Source: a virus. From it: 61,057 nt of DNA. The DNA lies in the IMG/VR virus record IMGVR_UViG_3300046724_000355, positions 1-61,057 of that record; one strand, 5' to 3'. Below, piece by piece: positions 37,093 to 44,132 of the stretch. Below the pieces are notes generated by a model. That model worked only from the letters and a program-made list of their open reading frames with translations. It made no database searches and was not told the origin of the DNA. A program made the translations under genes and the position numbers. Positions within the stretch are counted from its first letter, which is position 1, and each line of letters opens with the position of its first letter.

Positions 37093-37519
37093 CTGGGGCG
37101 CAGCTGCTGAGCCACGTCGATGGCCTGCCGAAATTCGAGAGGGGCCGATACGGTTGGTTGTCTTTCGGTGGAACGCAAGGGCATTAGGTCACTAATTGGT
37201 CCCTATTTGTGTCAAGGGGCTGAATATTAGCTGACGTGACAACGCAATTCACGTTACGGACTGTCTCACTATTCGCCAGTTAACGCGTGCCGTACCCGCA
37301 TGCGTCCACCATCACACCGACCGGTTCGCTAATTGAAGATCAAAAACCCTTGCGTTGCTGCACATTCGCGAAAGACAATCCGTGCCACCGATTTTCTGCA
37401 CAGTGCCAACCAGCAGGTCAGACTCTATGGACTTCACGCTGGAGGAACTACGATCCCTGACACATCTGCGACATAAAGGGCGTAAGAGTTAGGGCACATA
37501 ACTGAAAGGTGGCAATACG
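37093..37519. other. Non-coding stretch with inverted repeats
   Basis: About 430 bases with lower GC than the surroundings. It has a perfect inverted repeat ATTAGGTCACTAAT (37183-37196) and no convincing long gene. A 21-codon frame (37427-37492) has no ribosome-binding site. The ribosome-binding site of the next gene (AAAGGTGG) is at the end. It probably holds the promoter and operator for the 37520 gene. Confidence 0.5.
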
Positions 37520-37939
37520 GTGAGCGAGTGGACATCCGATGATCACTTGGACCGAATTTGCCCCACAGCAGGCGATCTCGCCGTGCCCGGCACCAGTATC
37601 TCGGTATGCGAGCCGAGTGGGGACGTGGTGTTGGGCGATGGATGGGCAACAATCGGAACTTTGATCGAAACCGACGGCCCCATCGACGTGATTCCCTGCC
37701 TCGGGCTCACGGCAACGCAAATTGAACGGCTGCTCGCTGCGGCCGTTCAAGTGTGGGTTTTCGGCCGGATCTGTCTGACTGGCTGGTACTTCCAGTTCGG
37801 GATCGGCTGGATTGTGGATGTGAAGATGCGTTATCCGGCGTTCTCCGGTCGCCGGCGCGACGCTGCGCGCGCAATGCTCTCGGCCGAGGGGGTTTGGCCC
37901 TTGGTGTTCGCTGGGTCGAGTGACCCGTCGGTGAGGTAG
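37520..37939 (+). CDS. Hypothetical protein convergent with the repressor gene
   Basis: GTG after AAAGGTGG with 8-base spacing. The 139 residues show alternating hydrophobic strands (WVFGRICLTGWYFQFGIGWI) and a basic C-terminus. No family recognised. The last 109 bases overlap, tail to tail, the 3' end of the leftward repressor gene, so each transcript is antisense to the other. Confidence 0.6.
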   Translation: MSEWTSDDHLDRICPTAGDLAVPGTSISVCEPSGDVVLGDGWATIGTLIETDGPIDVIPCLGLTATQIERLLAAAVQVWVFGRICLTGWYFQFGIGWIVDVKMRYPAFSGRRRDAARAMLSAEGVWPLVFAGSSDPSVR

Positions 37940-38205
37940 ACGTCCTCGGTGGTGGCGACCTGAACCTTCACCCAAGCGGTATGCAGGACGTCGTCAGGGC
38001 CAACGTCGAGAGCGACGGCCATTGCCGCCAGTTGATCTACATAGATCGGTGTCCGGGCCCCCAGTAGGGACGAGAGGGTCGCCTTAGGAATCTTGGACTC
38101 CCTGCTCAGGTCTACCTGTTTCCATTTCCGCAGGCCGAGGAGGGCCCGGATCTCGGCAGCAACGGCTTCAGAGAGTCGCCCTGTCTCGCGTGCGTTCGTA
38201 GCCAT
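37831..38205 (-). CDS. Putative immunity repressor (XRE helix-turn-helix)
   Basis: The 124-residue protein has an XRE-type DNA-binding domain at about 13-75 (KQVDLSRESKIPKATLSSLL, then VALDVGPDDVL). A short C-terminal tail follows, with no self-cleaving peptidase domain, so induction is not by the LexA-type route. No Shine-Dalgarno lies before the ATG, and a promoter 7 bases upstream suggests a leaderless mRNA. Divergent from a Cro-like gene with shared operators, it has the layout of the CI role. Confidence 0.78.
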   Translation of the reverse strand: MATNARETGRLSEAVAAEIRALLGLRKWKQVDLSRESKIPKATLSSLLGARTPIYVDQLAAMAVALDVGPDDVLHTAWVKVQVATTEDVYLTDGSLDPANTKGQTPSAESIARAASRRRPENAG

Positions 38206-38211
38206 GGATGA

Positions 38212-38241
38212 AGTCTAGGTTCCGTTTGGAGACACAGACAA
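38212..38241 (-). promoter_or_regulatory. Repressor promoter (leaderless start)
   Basis: Reading leftward: -35 TTGTCT (38241-38236), an 18-base spacer, and -10 TAGACT (38217-38212). The ATG of the repressor begins 7 bases past the -10, where transcription should start. The spacer holds a degenerate operator (GGTTCCGTTTGGAGAC, 38218-38233). Confidence 0.65.
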
Positions 38242-38287
38242 TGGGTGACATGGGGTCCGCCTCATGACCGCCTGGTCTGCAAACCTC

Positions 38288-38316
38288 TTGCAACGATCTC
38301 CAAATGGAGATATAGT
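38288..38316 (+). promoter_or_regulatory. Cro-like gene promoter (leaderless start)
   Basis: TTGCAA at 38288-38293, a 17-base spacer, and TATAGT at 38311-38316. The predicted start point is the A of the ATG at 38323, so no leader and no Shine-Dalgarno. The perfect operator lies inside the spacer. Confidence 0.75.
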
Positions 38317-38330
38317 CTCTACATGGAGAC
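38296..38330. promoter_or_regulatory. Two switch operators flanking the -10 of the Cro-like promoter
   Basis: ATCTCCAAATGGAGAT (38296-38311) is a perfect palindrome around AA. GTCTCTACATGGAGAC (38315-38330) is the same site with one mismatch and covers the start codon. A third weaker copy is in the repressor promoter (38218-38233). The spacing lets one repressor block both promoters to different degrees. Confidence 0.72.
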
Positions 38331-38565
38331 AAGTTGGACCTGGTCAGAACGGGTCACAGCAAGAATCCGAAGGGCAATCTCCGAATCCGGGTTCACCGAA
38401 CAGTACGTCGGAATCCACGCAGGCGTACCGAATTCGACATTGAGCAACTGCCTGAACGGATTCCGCGCATTCAACCTTAAGCAAGTCGAGCGCATCGCCG
38501 ACGTCCTCGGCATCTCGCCGGACGAGTTCATCGATAGCCGCAGCCACGAAGACATCGCGTCATGA
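38323..38565 (+). CDS. Cro-like regulator (XRE helix-turn-helix)
   Basis: An 80-residue protein that is almost all DNA-binding domain: AISESGFTEQYVGIHAGVPN, then STLSNCLNG and ADVLGISPDEFI. The ATG coincides with the expected transcription start. Divergent from the repressor and first gene of the long rightward early operon, it fits the Cro role. An upstream in-frame ATG at 38245 would include the promoter and is not used. Confidence 0.78.
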   Translation: METSWTWSERVTARIRRAISESGFTEQYVGIHAGVPNSTLSNCLNGFRAFNLKQVERIADVLGISPDEFIDSRSHEDIAS

Positions 38566-38587
38566 AGTGCATGGAAAGCGCTACGGC

Positions 38588-38842
38588 ATGACCAGCGTCC
38601 TGATCTTCATCGGTGCCTGGTGCGTCATCTCCGTGCCCTCAGCGCTGTTGCTCGGCCCTGCAATGCGGGACGCCGTGGCACGCACGTCTTTCCCGATCCC
38701 CCTCGGCGGTACCCGCGCACATTCCGCCGCCGAGGGCCGGGCGCGCCCGGTTGCAGCACCCGAATCCCCCCGATCGGTGCTCCCGGGCGCGTCCCAACCC
38801 GCGAAAAGCGCGCCGACTCCGTCACTGCCCCGCAGGTGGTGA
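38588..38842 (+). CDS. Small membrane protein
   Basis: Start at ATG 38588 (MTSVLIFIGAWCVISVPSALL), giving one N-terminal membrane span, then a Pro/Ala/Arg-rich tail. A start at 38567 is also possible. Role unknown. It is the second gene of the early operon. Confidence 0.5.
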   Translation: MTSVLIFIGAWCVISVPSALLLGPAMRDAVARTSFPIPLGGTRAHSAAEGRARPVAAPESPRSVLPGASQPAKSAPTPSLPRRW

Positions 38843-38952
38843 GGCGCGCGTGCCCCGCATGTCGACAAGAGCGTCATGCGGGGCACGCCTTCCAAACATC
38901 CCGTCAAGAACGGGATTGGCCGCCGACGGCCCCACCGTCGACGGCCTGCTGA
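38839..38952 (+). CDS. Tiny zinc-knuckle-like protein (37 aa)
   Basis: The GTG overlaps the previous stop. It starts VRRACPACRQERHAGHAFQT, which has a CxxC with two following His that could hold a metal. Support is the overlap and this motif; no ribosome-binding site beyond CAGGTGG. Confidence 0.45.
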   Translation: MRRACPACRQERHAGHAFQTSRQERDWPPTAPPSTAC

Positions 38953-38981
38953 TAACCGAACAGCACAAAGGATTCTACCCA

Positions 38982-39203
38982 ATGGCTATCCATTCCCCGG
39001 CGTGTGAACAGCTGCTCAGCGAGTTGCTCACCGCGCCAATCGATTCCGTCGCGCATCGCATGGCCGCCGAGATCGAGGCCCTCGACGATGTGGCGGCTGT
39101 CGCCTATCTGTGCGAGGTCGTCACCGAAGACCCGGCCGACTCGGCCCCGTACGCCGTCGCGGCGCTGCTGTTTCCCCACTTGCGCGCGGAGGTGGCGCGA
39201 TGA
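38982..39203 (+). CDS. Hypothetical protein (73 aa)
   Basis: ATG after AAAGGA. An all-helical acidic product (LLSELLTAPIDSVAHRMAAE, then DVAAVAYLCEVVTEDP). No family recognised. Its stop overlaps the next start. Confidence 0.6.
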   Translation: MAIHSPACEQLLSELLTAPIDSVAHRMAAEIEALDDVAAVAYLCEVVTEDPADSAPYAVAALLFPHLRAEVAR

Positions 39204-39448
39204 CTCTCGCCGAGTACTCCAAGCGCCTTGATGAGGTGCTGCGTTATGTGGGCCGCTTGCTGACGGCTCCGGAAGGTTCTCCCGAATGGTCGGTCGGTCG
39301 CGCGTTCGTGATGACGCCGGACGCTGACCGGCTCGGCCTGGTCGACCGCCTGGTAACCGATCACGGCGAGAAATCCCGTGAGCATGAGATCGGCTGGGAC
39401 CTGCAGGCGATCATGCGTGGCTGGCCGGACGGGGGCGCAGCAGCATGA
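39200..39448 (+). CDS. Hypothetical protein (82 aa)
   Basis: The ATGA overlap with the previous gene and GGAGG in that gene's end support the start. The helical N-terminus (YSKRLDEVLRYVGRLLTA) is followed by a mixed region ending IGWDLQAIMRGW. Function unknown. Confidence 0.6.
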   Translation: MTLAEYSKRLDEVLRYVGRLLTAPEGSPEWSVGRAFVMTPDADRLGLVDRLVTDHGEKSREHEIGWDLQAIMRGWPDGGAAA

Positions 39449-39612
39449 GCGTCCGTCTGCATCTCCCGCACCCGCGCATTGCGGACCGCTTCGCCGAGGC
39501 ATTCGAGCACGCACTCCACCATGGTCGCCCCGAGGATCCGACACCCCGGCAGGTTCCGGCCGCCGACGACTGGAACGACTGGCACTGGGACGGCCGAGGG
39601 GGCGACTGGTGA
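39445..39612 (+). CDS. Small hypothetical protein (55 aa)
   Basis: Overlaps neighbours at both ends (ATGA and GTGA). His-rich N-terminus (LHLPHPRIADRFAEAFEHAL) and a Trp/Asp-rich end (DDWNDWHWDGRGGDW). Unknown. Confidence 0.5.
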   Translation: MSVRLHLPHPRIADRFAEAFEHALHHGRPEDPTPRQVPAADDWNDWHWDGRGGDW

Positions 39613-39758
39613 CCACGCCATGGTGGGCACCGTTTGACGAGGCCGCGAAGACCCACCGGCGACACCGCGAAGACGCCGCCATGTCGGAGTTGACGTTCGC
39701 GCTCGAGGGCGTGCCCTGGTCCGATCGGCGGGAGGTAGTCGATGACTGCGAAGCCTGA
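39609..39758 (+). CDS. Small hypothetical protein (49 aa)
   Basis: The GTG overlaps the previous stop. The helical product (APFDEAAKTHRRHREDAAMS) overlaps the next gene by 17 bases. Support is the frame and the coupling. Confidence 0.45.
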   Translation: MTTPWWAPFDEAAKTHRRHREDAAMSELTFALEGVPWSDRREVVDDCEA

Positions 39759-39984
39759 ACTACCCGCGGATGAAACCTGGTTCCCGGCCGCTGATCGCGC
39801 CGCAGAACGGATCGTCACCCACGTCTGCGACGCGTTGGACCGCGCGATGGGGCGGGATCCGCTGGCGGAGAAGGTAACCAAGTTGGCCACCTTCTATGCC
39901 GGCCTCGACTCCGGCGTCCTCGTCGGCCCGCACTCGGTCGCCGCGAAGCTGTTCGCGCTCGTCGAGGAGGCGGGCCGTGGATGA
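39742..39984 (+). CDS. Hypothetical protein (80 aa)
   Basis: An N-terminal DETWFPAADRAAERIVTHVC segment and a helical, Ala/Leu-rich end. GGGAGG upstream fits the ATG. Unknown function. Confidence 0.55.
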   Translation: MTAKPELPADETWFPAADRAAERIVTHVCDALDRAMGRDPLAEKVTKLATFYAGLDSGVLVGPHSVAAKLFALVEEAGRG

Positions 39985-40165
39985 CTGCCAGGCTGCCGCC
40001 GATCGGGTGCAGAGCAGATATCAGGAGCTACGCGACAAGTGCCAGCACCTGAGCGACATCGTCGACCGCGTACAGCGTTTAGCGGAAGCCCTTGCTGCAG
40101 ATACCGATCCGAGCCGCCGCGAGGTGGCTACCGAACTCATCGAAATCGTAGGAGTACCAGAATGA
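39977..40165 (+). CDS. Small coiled-coil protein (62 aa)
   Basis: GTG start inside the end of the previous gene. A single long helix with heptad spacing (VQSRYQELRDKCQHLSDIVD). Similar short coiled coils are common in early phage operons. Its stop overlaps the next start. Confidence 0.5.
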   Translation: MDDCQAAADRVQSRYQELRDKCQHLSDIVDRVQRLAEALAADTDPSRREVATELIEIVGVPE

Positions 40166-40299
40166 GTTTCTGGAGGGACCTGTTCGGCCGCGGCTGGGAA
40201 TCCGTCGCGGCCGGGGTACTACTACTGGCACTGATCGCGATCTGGCTGCAGCCGCGCGAACACTCCTGTGCACCAGACTTCGACGGCGAGGGGCAGTGA
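40162..40299 (+). CDS. Single-span membrane peptide (45 aa)
   Basis: The ATG follows AGGAG. MSFWRDLFGRGWESVAAGVL continues into LLALIAIWL, one transmembrane helix. Acidic tail. Unknown role. Confidence 0.55.
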   Translation: MSFWRDLFGRGWESVAAGVLLLALIAIWLQPREHSCAPDFDGEGQ

Positions 40300-40661
40300 T
40301 GGCCCCCAAACCGACGCTCACCGACGACAACGTGCTCGAGATCGTGCGCTTGCATGAGCGCGGGTTGCATCCGGACCAGATCGCGCCGCAATTCGGCCGT
40401 GCCCCCGGCACGATCCGGTCGATCGTCACCGGCAAGTCCTACCGCCACGTGACCGGCCTCGGCCATCGAACCGGGCCGGACTGCGACTGCTATCTGTGCC
40501 TGATCGTGAAACGGGAAGAGGCGAATCTCAATGTCGCCGAATCAACTTGCTGTGCCGTGCACTGCTTGGGCTGCCAGAAGCCCATGCGACTGCTCGTGAC
40601 CACCGTGCTTCGCGACCATGGCGCCATCCGGTGCACCGCCTGTGGTGGGAGGCGCAAGTGA
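40299..40661 (+). CDS. HTH and zinc-finger-like DNA-binding protein
   Basis: The product has an N-terminal helix-turn-helix (VLEIVRLHERGLHPDQIAPQ, then RAPGTIRSIVTG). Cys pairs follow that suggest one or two zinc sites (CDCYLCLI, CCAVHCLGCQKP, CTACGGRRK). Start could be GTG 40296. It is directly followed by a second HTH and Cys-rich gene with similar parts, so the two may be diverged relatives. Confidence 0.6.
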   Translation: MAPKPTLTDDNVLEIVRLHERGLHPDQIAPQFGRAPGTIRSIVTGKSYRHVTGLGHRTGPDCDCYLCLIVKREEANLNVAESTCCAVHCLGCQKPMRLLVTTVLRDHGAIRCTACGGRRK

Positions 40662-41206
40662 CCGAGTGGATCCACAAAGCCGCCTGTCGCCAGCATGAGA
40701 CCCCGAACTGGTGGACACCGCTGAATTCTGATGATCCGGCCACCGAGGCGCTTCGCATCTGCCACAAGGAATGCCCAGTCCGGTTGGCGTGCGCCGAATG
40801 GGCATTGCGAAGCGGTGAACGGGACGTAGTGGCCGGCGGTTACCGCACCTGGGACGAAGAAGACCTGGAGAAGCTGAGCAAGGAACTGCCGCATATCGCG
40901 GCTCAGGTCAAGCGAGCAAAGCGCCGATCTTTTGTCTGCGCGGATTGCGGTGAAACGTTCCAGACCACCAGGCCATCGACGAGGTGTTCCCCGTGTCGGC
41001 AGGGTCTCGTACCGGCTGGCCCAGTGCGGGAGAGCCTGCTCATGCTGCGGAAGCTGATGTCGACCGACGAGATCGGCGCAAGCACGGGGGTGGCACCGAC
41101 CACGCTGTCGGGGATCGTGAGCAAGTCGAACCCGCCGAAGTGGGTGAAGGCCGTTACCGCACAGCGGGTTATGGCGTTCAGGGTCGCGATGGAGGTTTCG
41201 GCATGA
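40658..41206 (+). CDS. WhiB-like protein fused to a zinc ribbon and HTH
   Basis: Residues 1-70 match WhiB-type iron-sulfur regulators: C10, C35, C39 and C45 with ICHKECPVRLACAEWAL and the later VVAGGYRTW turn. One gap is CxxxC rather than the usual CxxC. A second module has C94xxC97...C110xxC113 (VCADCGET, TRCSPCRQ), a zinc ribbon, then a helix-turn-helix (MSTDEIGASTGVAPTTLSGI). WhiB proteins bind sigma factor and adjust host transcription. Phage WhiB proteins are usually about 80-120 residues; this is 182. GTGA overlap at the start. Confidence 0.7.
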   Translation: MTEWIHKAACRQHETPNWWTPLNSDDPATEALRICHKECPVRLACAEWALRSGERDVVAGGYRTWDEEDLEKLSKELPHIAAQVKRAKRRSFVCADCGETFQTTRPSTRCSPCRQGLVPAGPVRESLLMLRKLMSTDEIGASTGVAPTTLSGIVSKSNPPKWVKAVTAQRVMAFRVAMEVSA

Positions 41207-41379
41207 CGCGTCGCGTTATCGCCGACGCCGACGTGTGGCGCGGCGTTGACGGCTACTCGGAGCTCGTCATCAGCCGCGCCCTCGACGGCCGCATCCACAT
41301 CACCGTGAACGGCACCACGGCCTCGTTCGGTGCTCAGGCTCAGGCCGAGATCGCCGCATTCATCGCGGGAGGGGAATGA
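41203..41379 (+). CDS. Small hypothetical protein (58 aa)
   Basis: ATG after GGAGG. Compact alpha/beta pattern (SELVISRALDGRIHITVNGT, then a helical end). Overlaps the next gene. Unknown. Confidence 0.55.
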   Translation: MTRRVIADADVWRGVDGYSELVISRALDGRIHITVNGTTASFGAQAQAEIAAFIAGGE

Positions 41380-41537
41380 ACGACATCTGCGACCACTGCG
41401 ACCTCGACCGCGAGATCTGCTCCTGCTCAGCGGCTTCGGTGTCTCTGGCGAAGCGCCGGCACCTGTTCCCCACCTGCCTGCCCCACTACTTGCGCGACCA
41501 GTACGACCCGCGCGACTTCATGAAGGAGACCTGGTGA
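41376..41537 (+). CDS. Small Cys-rich protein (53 aa)
   Basis: MNDICDHCDLDREICSCSAA carries four Cys in a zinc-finger-like layout. The rest is basic with HYLRDQYDPRDFMKE. The overlapping stops and starts support expression. Unknown role. Confidence 0.5.
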   Translation: MNDICDHCDLDREICSCSAASVSLAKRRHLFPTCLPHYLRDQYDPRDFMKETW

Positions 41538-42352
41538 CCGCGATATTGGAGCCGCCCACCGTGCCGGGCATCTATGGCGGAATTTCCGACGCGACCTATC
41601 ACGGCGACCGAAACAGCCTGTCGTCCACGGGCATGCGGACGCTGCTCGAAGACGGCGGCCCGGCCCGGTTCAAGGCTGCGGTTCCCGTGTTCTCTGACGA
41701 GTTCGATGAAGGCACCGCTGCCCATTCGCTGCTGCTGGGCGCCGGCCCGGAGGTCGTGGAGGTCAAGACCGAGACATGGACACCGAAAGCCAAGGCTGAG
41801 CGTGAGAATGCCCGCGCCAAGGGGCAGGTCGCGTTGAAGACCAAGCAGTTCCGGATGGTCCATGACATGGCAAAGGCTGCCCGCGAGGTGCCTGAGGTCG
41901 CCGAGCTGCTGGCGTTGCCCGGCCAAGCGGAGATGTCGGCGTACGCCATGGACCCGCAGCAGTGGGTGATGCTGCGTGCCCGCTTTGACTGGCTGGTCCT
42001 GACTGGAGACCGGGCATTGGTCCTGGACTACAAGACCACCAAGAGTGCCAGCCGACGATCGTTCGAGCGGTCAGGCGCGGACTACGGGTACCACATCCAG
42101 GACGTCGCGTATCGGCGCGTGCTGCGTGAGCTGGGTATCGAGGTGGACCAGTTCGTGTTCCTCGCCCAAGAGAAGACCCCGCCGTATCTGACATCGCTGC
42201 ACGAGTGGGATGCCGCAGCCCTGGCCGAGGCCGAGCGGCGAGTGGACGACGCGATCGCCCTCTATGCGCGGTGTCGCGATCTCGATCAATGGCCCGGCTA
42301 CGGCAGCCACATCAACCAAATGAGCTTGCCCTCTTGGGCATTCGGGGAGTGA
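41534..42352 (+). CDS. RecE/Cas4-like PD-(D/E)XK exonuclease
   Basis: The 272-residue protein has a GTAAHSLLLG block (H64), an acidic segment (QAEMSAYA, E133), FDWLV (D152) and the catalytic core LVLDYKTTKSAS (D165, K167). A later YHIQDVAYRRVL helix matches the Qxx(x)Y element. This is the pattern of phage RecE-like and Cas4-like nucleases that make single-stranded tails for recombination. The next gene is a likely annealing partner. GTG start after AAGGAGA. Confidence 0.82.
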   Translation: MTAILEPPTVPGIYGGISDATYHGDRNSLSSTGMRTLLEDGGPARFKAAVPVFSDEFDEGTAAHSLLLGAGPEVVEVKTETWTPKAKAERENARAKGQVALKTKQFRMVHDMAKAAREVPEVAELLALPGQAEMSAYAMDPQQWVMLRARFDWLVLTGDRALVLDYKTTKSASRRSFERSGADYGYHIQDVAYRRVLRELGIEVDQFVFLAQEKTPPYLTSLHEWDAAALAEAERRVDDAIALYARCRDLDQWPGYGSHINQMSLPSWAFGE

Positions 42353-42354
42353 GC

Positions 42355-42909
42355 ATGGCAGACAAGAAGTTCGACACCGGCGACTATGTCGAGGTCGCTG
42401 AGCGGATCCGCGAGTTCCGGCAGCAGTACCCGAACGGCTCACTGCGTCCGGTGGATCCGGCGAACCCGTATCGCGTCGAGACGATCGGCGACAAGACATT
42501 CATCGTGTACGCGGCTGCGGCCTACCGGACCCCGGAAGACGCCCAGCCCGGTATCGGGACGGCGTGGGAATCGTTCCCCGGCAAGACCAACTTCACCCGC
42601 GACTCCGAGCTGATGAACGCGGAGACCTCGGCGTGGGGCCGCGCGATCGTCGCGGCCTTGGCCGCCGATACCAAGCGCGGTGTCGCCTCGGCAGACGAGA
42701 TCCGTGCCCGCACTACGGTCGCCGCAGCGAATCTCCCGCCTGCCGACTTCGCCCGTACGGAGCTGTTGCGCCTGCTGAACGTGCGCGGAATCGACGCGAA
42801 GGCGGTTGCCTCCGAGTTCGCGAAGGCCAACAACGGCGACGATCTCCGGACCTCCAACAACCATGCGGCGATCCAGGCACTGACAGACCGTTATCGGGAG
42901 ACTGCATGA
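42355..42909 (+). CDS. Putative single-strand annealing protein partner
   Basis: The 184-residue protein contains a FIVYAAAAYRTPED block and SELMNAETSAWGRAIVAALA, a segment like the ETSAxGRAL motif of Erf-type annealing proteins. A small helical C-terminal region follows (LLRLLNVRGIDAKAVASEFA). Its place straight after a RecE-like exonuclease strengthens an annealing role. The family call is by motif only. Confidence 0.6.
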   Translation: MADKKFDTGDYVEVAERIREFRQQYPNGSLRPVDPANPYRVETIGDKTFIVYAAAAYRTPEDAQPGIGTAWESFPGKTNFTRDSELMNAETSAWGRAIVAALAADTKRGVASADEIRARTTVAAANLPPADFARTELLRLLNVRGIDAKAVASEFAKANNGDDLRTSNNHAAIQALTDRYRETA

Positions 42910-43256
42910 CCGACTACAACCCGGTGAGCATTGAACAGGCTATCCGCGACTGCGCCAACAGGATCGCCAAGGGCGTCTCTATCTGCAGTGAGCGATACAA
43001 GGAATACCAGGATGCGGAGCGCGAGTTCGTCGAGGCGTACGCCCACGCACGCCTCAATGCCCCCGGCCCACAGTTGGAGAAGCGCTACCACGCGGACGCG
43101 GAAACGATCGGGCTGCGTGAGCGGCGCGATGTCGCGAAGGCCGCGTACAAGCACGCCGAGGGGCTGGCCCAAGCCTTACGAGACGAATTGCGCGCTCTGC
43201 AATCCGTCGGAGCATCTCTTCGGCAGGCATACGGCGTAGCGGGGAGGGGCGAATGA
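42906..43256 (+). CDS. Helical protein in recombination block
   Basis: 116 residues, almost fully helical with heptad-like charge (ERYKEYQDAEREFVEAYAHA, then VAKAAYKHAEGLAQALRDEL). Probably a coiled coil. It overlaps both neighbours. Function unknown. Confidence 0.55.
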   Translation: MTDYNPVSIEQAIRDCANRIAKGVSICSERYKEYQDAEREFVEAYAHARLNAPGPQLEKRYHADAETIGLRERRDVAKAAYKHAEGLAQALRDELRALQSVGASLRQAYGVAGRGE

Positions 43257-43696
43257 CGGTGCACCCGACTCCCCTGAACCTGGCGAAAGACGTTGCCCGG
43301 CAGGCATGGCCCAAACGTCAACCGAGGCGACCCAAACCGGCGAGCGAGTTCCCGAAGAGCGTCAAGGAACTCATGTGGACCCGCTCCGGCGGCCTTTGTG
43401 AGCTCGACGGCTGCGGCCCGGTGGAGGTATTCCACCATCGCGCCCCACGAGGCCGCGGCGGTTCCTCGCTGGCATGGATCAACCGGGCCGCCAACGGGTT
43501 AGGTCTCTCGAACCGCTGCCACGACCGGGTCGAAGGCAGGCTGACGGACTCGTCGCGGGTGACCTCCTACGTCAACGGCTGGCTGGTGCGCCGCAACAGC
43601 CACACGATCGCCGCCGACGTTCACGTCCTCTACCGCGGACGTCTGGTAGCGCTCACCGACGACGGCCAGGTGCGCTCCCTCGGCGGTGCGGCATGA
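43253..43696 (+). CDS. HNH endonuclease
   Basis: The 147-residue protein has a Cys/His core CELDGCGPVEVFHHRAPRG, then LGLSNRCHDRVEG. The HH and second Cys-His place it with HNH/McrA-like nucleases. It may process recombination intermediates beside the RecE-like gene. ATGA overlap at both ends. Confidence 0.75.
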   Translation: MTVHPTPLNLAKDVARQAWPKRQPRRPKPASEFPKSVKELMWTRSGGLCELDGCGPVEVFHHRAPRGRGGSSLAWINRAANGLGLSNRCHDRVEGRLTDSSRVTSYVNGWLVRRNSHTIAADVHVLYRGRLVALTDDGQVRSLGGAA

Positions 43697-43959
43697 CCCG
43701 AATCGTGAAGGCCATCCAAACCTGCTGGGCGTGCCCATCTCAATGGGACGCCTGGACCGACCGCGGCGACTACCTGTATCTCCGATTCCGCCACGGCTAC
43801 GGGACGGCGACGTGTTACGCGGGTGGCTATCCGAACAACGTCAACGAGTCTCGGCTGGTTGGCGAGTTCTCCGACCCCAACCCGTATGCGGGATCTATTG
43901 GCCTGGAGGAGTTCTGCCGACGAGCCGGTCTCGTTCTAGACCTCGGGGGTGAGGCATGA
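43693..43959 (+). CDS. Hypothetical protein (88 aa)
   Basis: Begins TCWACPSQWDAWTDRGDYLY, with a strand-rich middle (LYLRFRHGYGTATCYAGG). Resembles small phage proteins of unknown role. Overlaps both neighbours. Confidence 0.55.
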   Translation: MTRIVKAIQTCWACPSQWDAWTDRGDYLYLRFRHGYGTATCYAGGYPNNVNESRLVGEFSDPNPYAGSIGLEEFCRRAGLVLDLGGEA

Positions 43960-44132
43960 CCCAACCAATCTGCCCCGGCTGCTGGGCCATCCTGCACCTC
44001 GGCCGGCCACCTGAACGGATCGCGGGTGCCGACGAAGAAGACTGCTGCCTCTGCGGCGACCCCACCGTGTCCGGCCTCACCGTTCACGTCGATCCCACCA
44101 CCGTGCCGTACCCGACCAAGGAGGACGCATGA
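43956..44132 (+). CDS. Small zinc-ribbon-like protein (58 aa)
   Basis: Cys pairs CPGC near the start and CCLCGD in the middle suggest one zinc site. The tail is Val/Pro-rich. ATGA overlap with the LysB gene. Function unknown. Confidence 0.55.
   Translation: MTQPICPGCWAILHLGRPPERIAGADEEDCCLCGDPTVSGLTVHVDPTTVPYPTKEDA

Noticed and set aside
37427-37492. 21-codon frame in the gap before the 37520 gene
   Set aside because: No ribosome-binding site, not coupled to a neighbour, and too short to tell from chance.
37093-37519. attP in the gap before the repressor region
   Set aside because: The gap beside int with phased repeats (52991-53482) is a better candidate; this one looks like a promoter and operator region.
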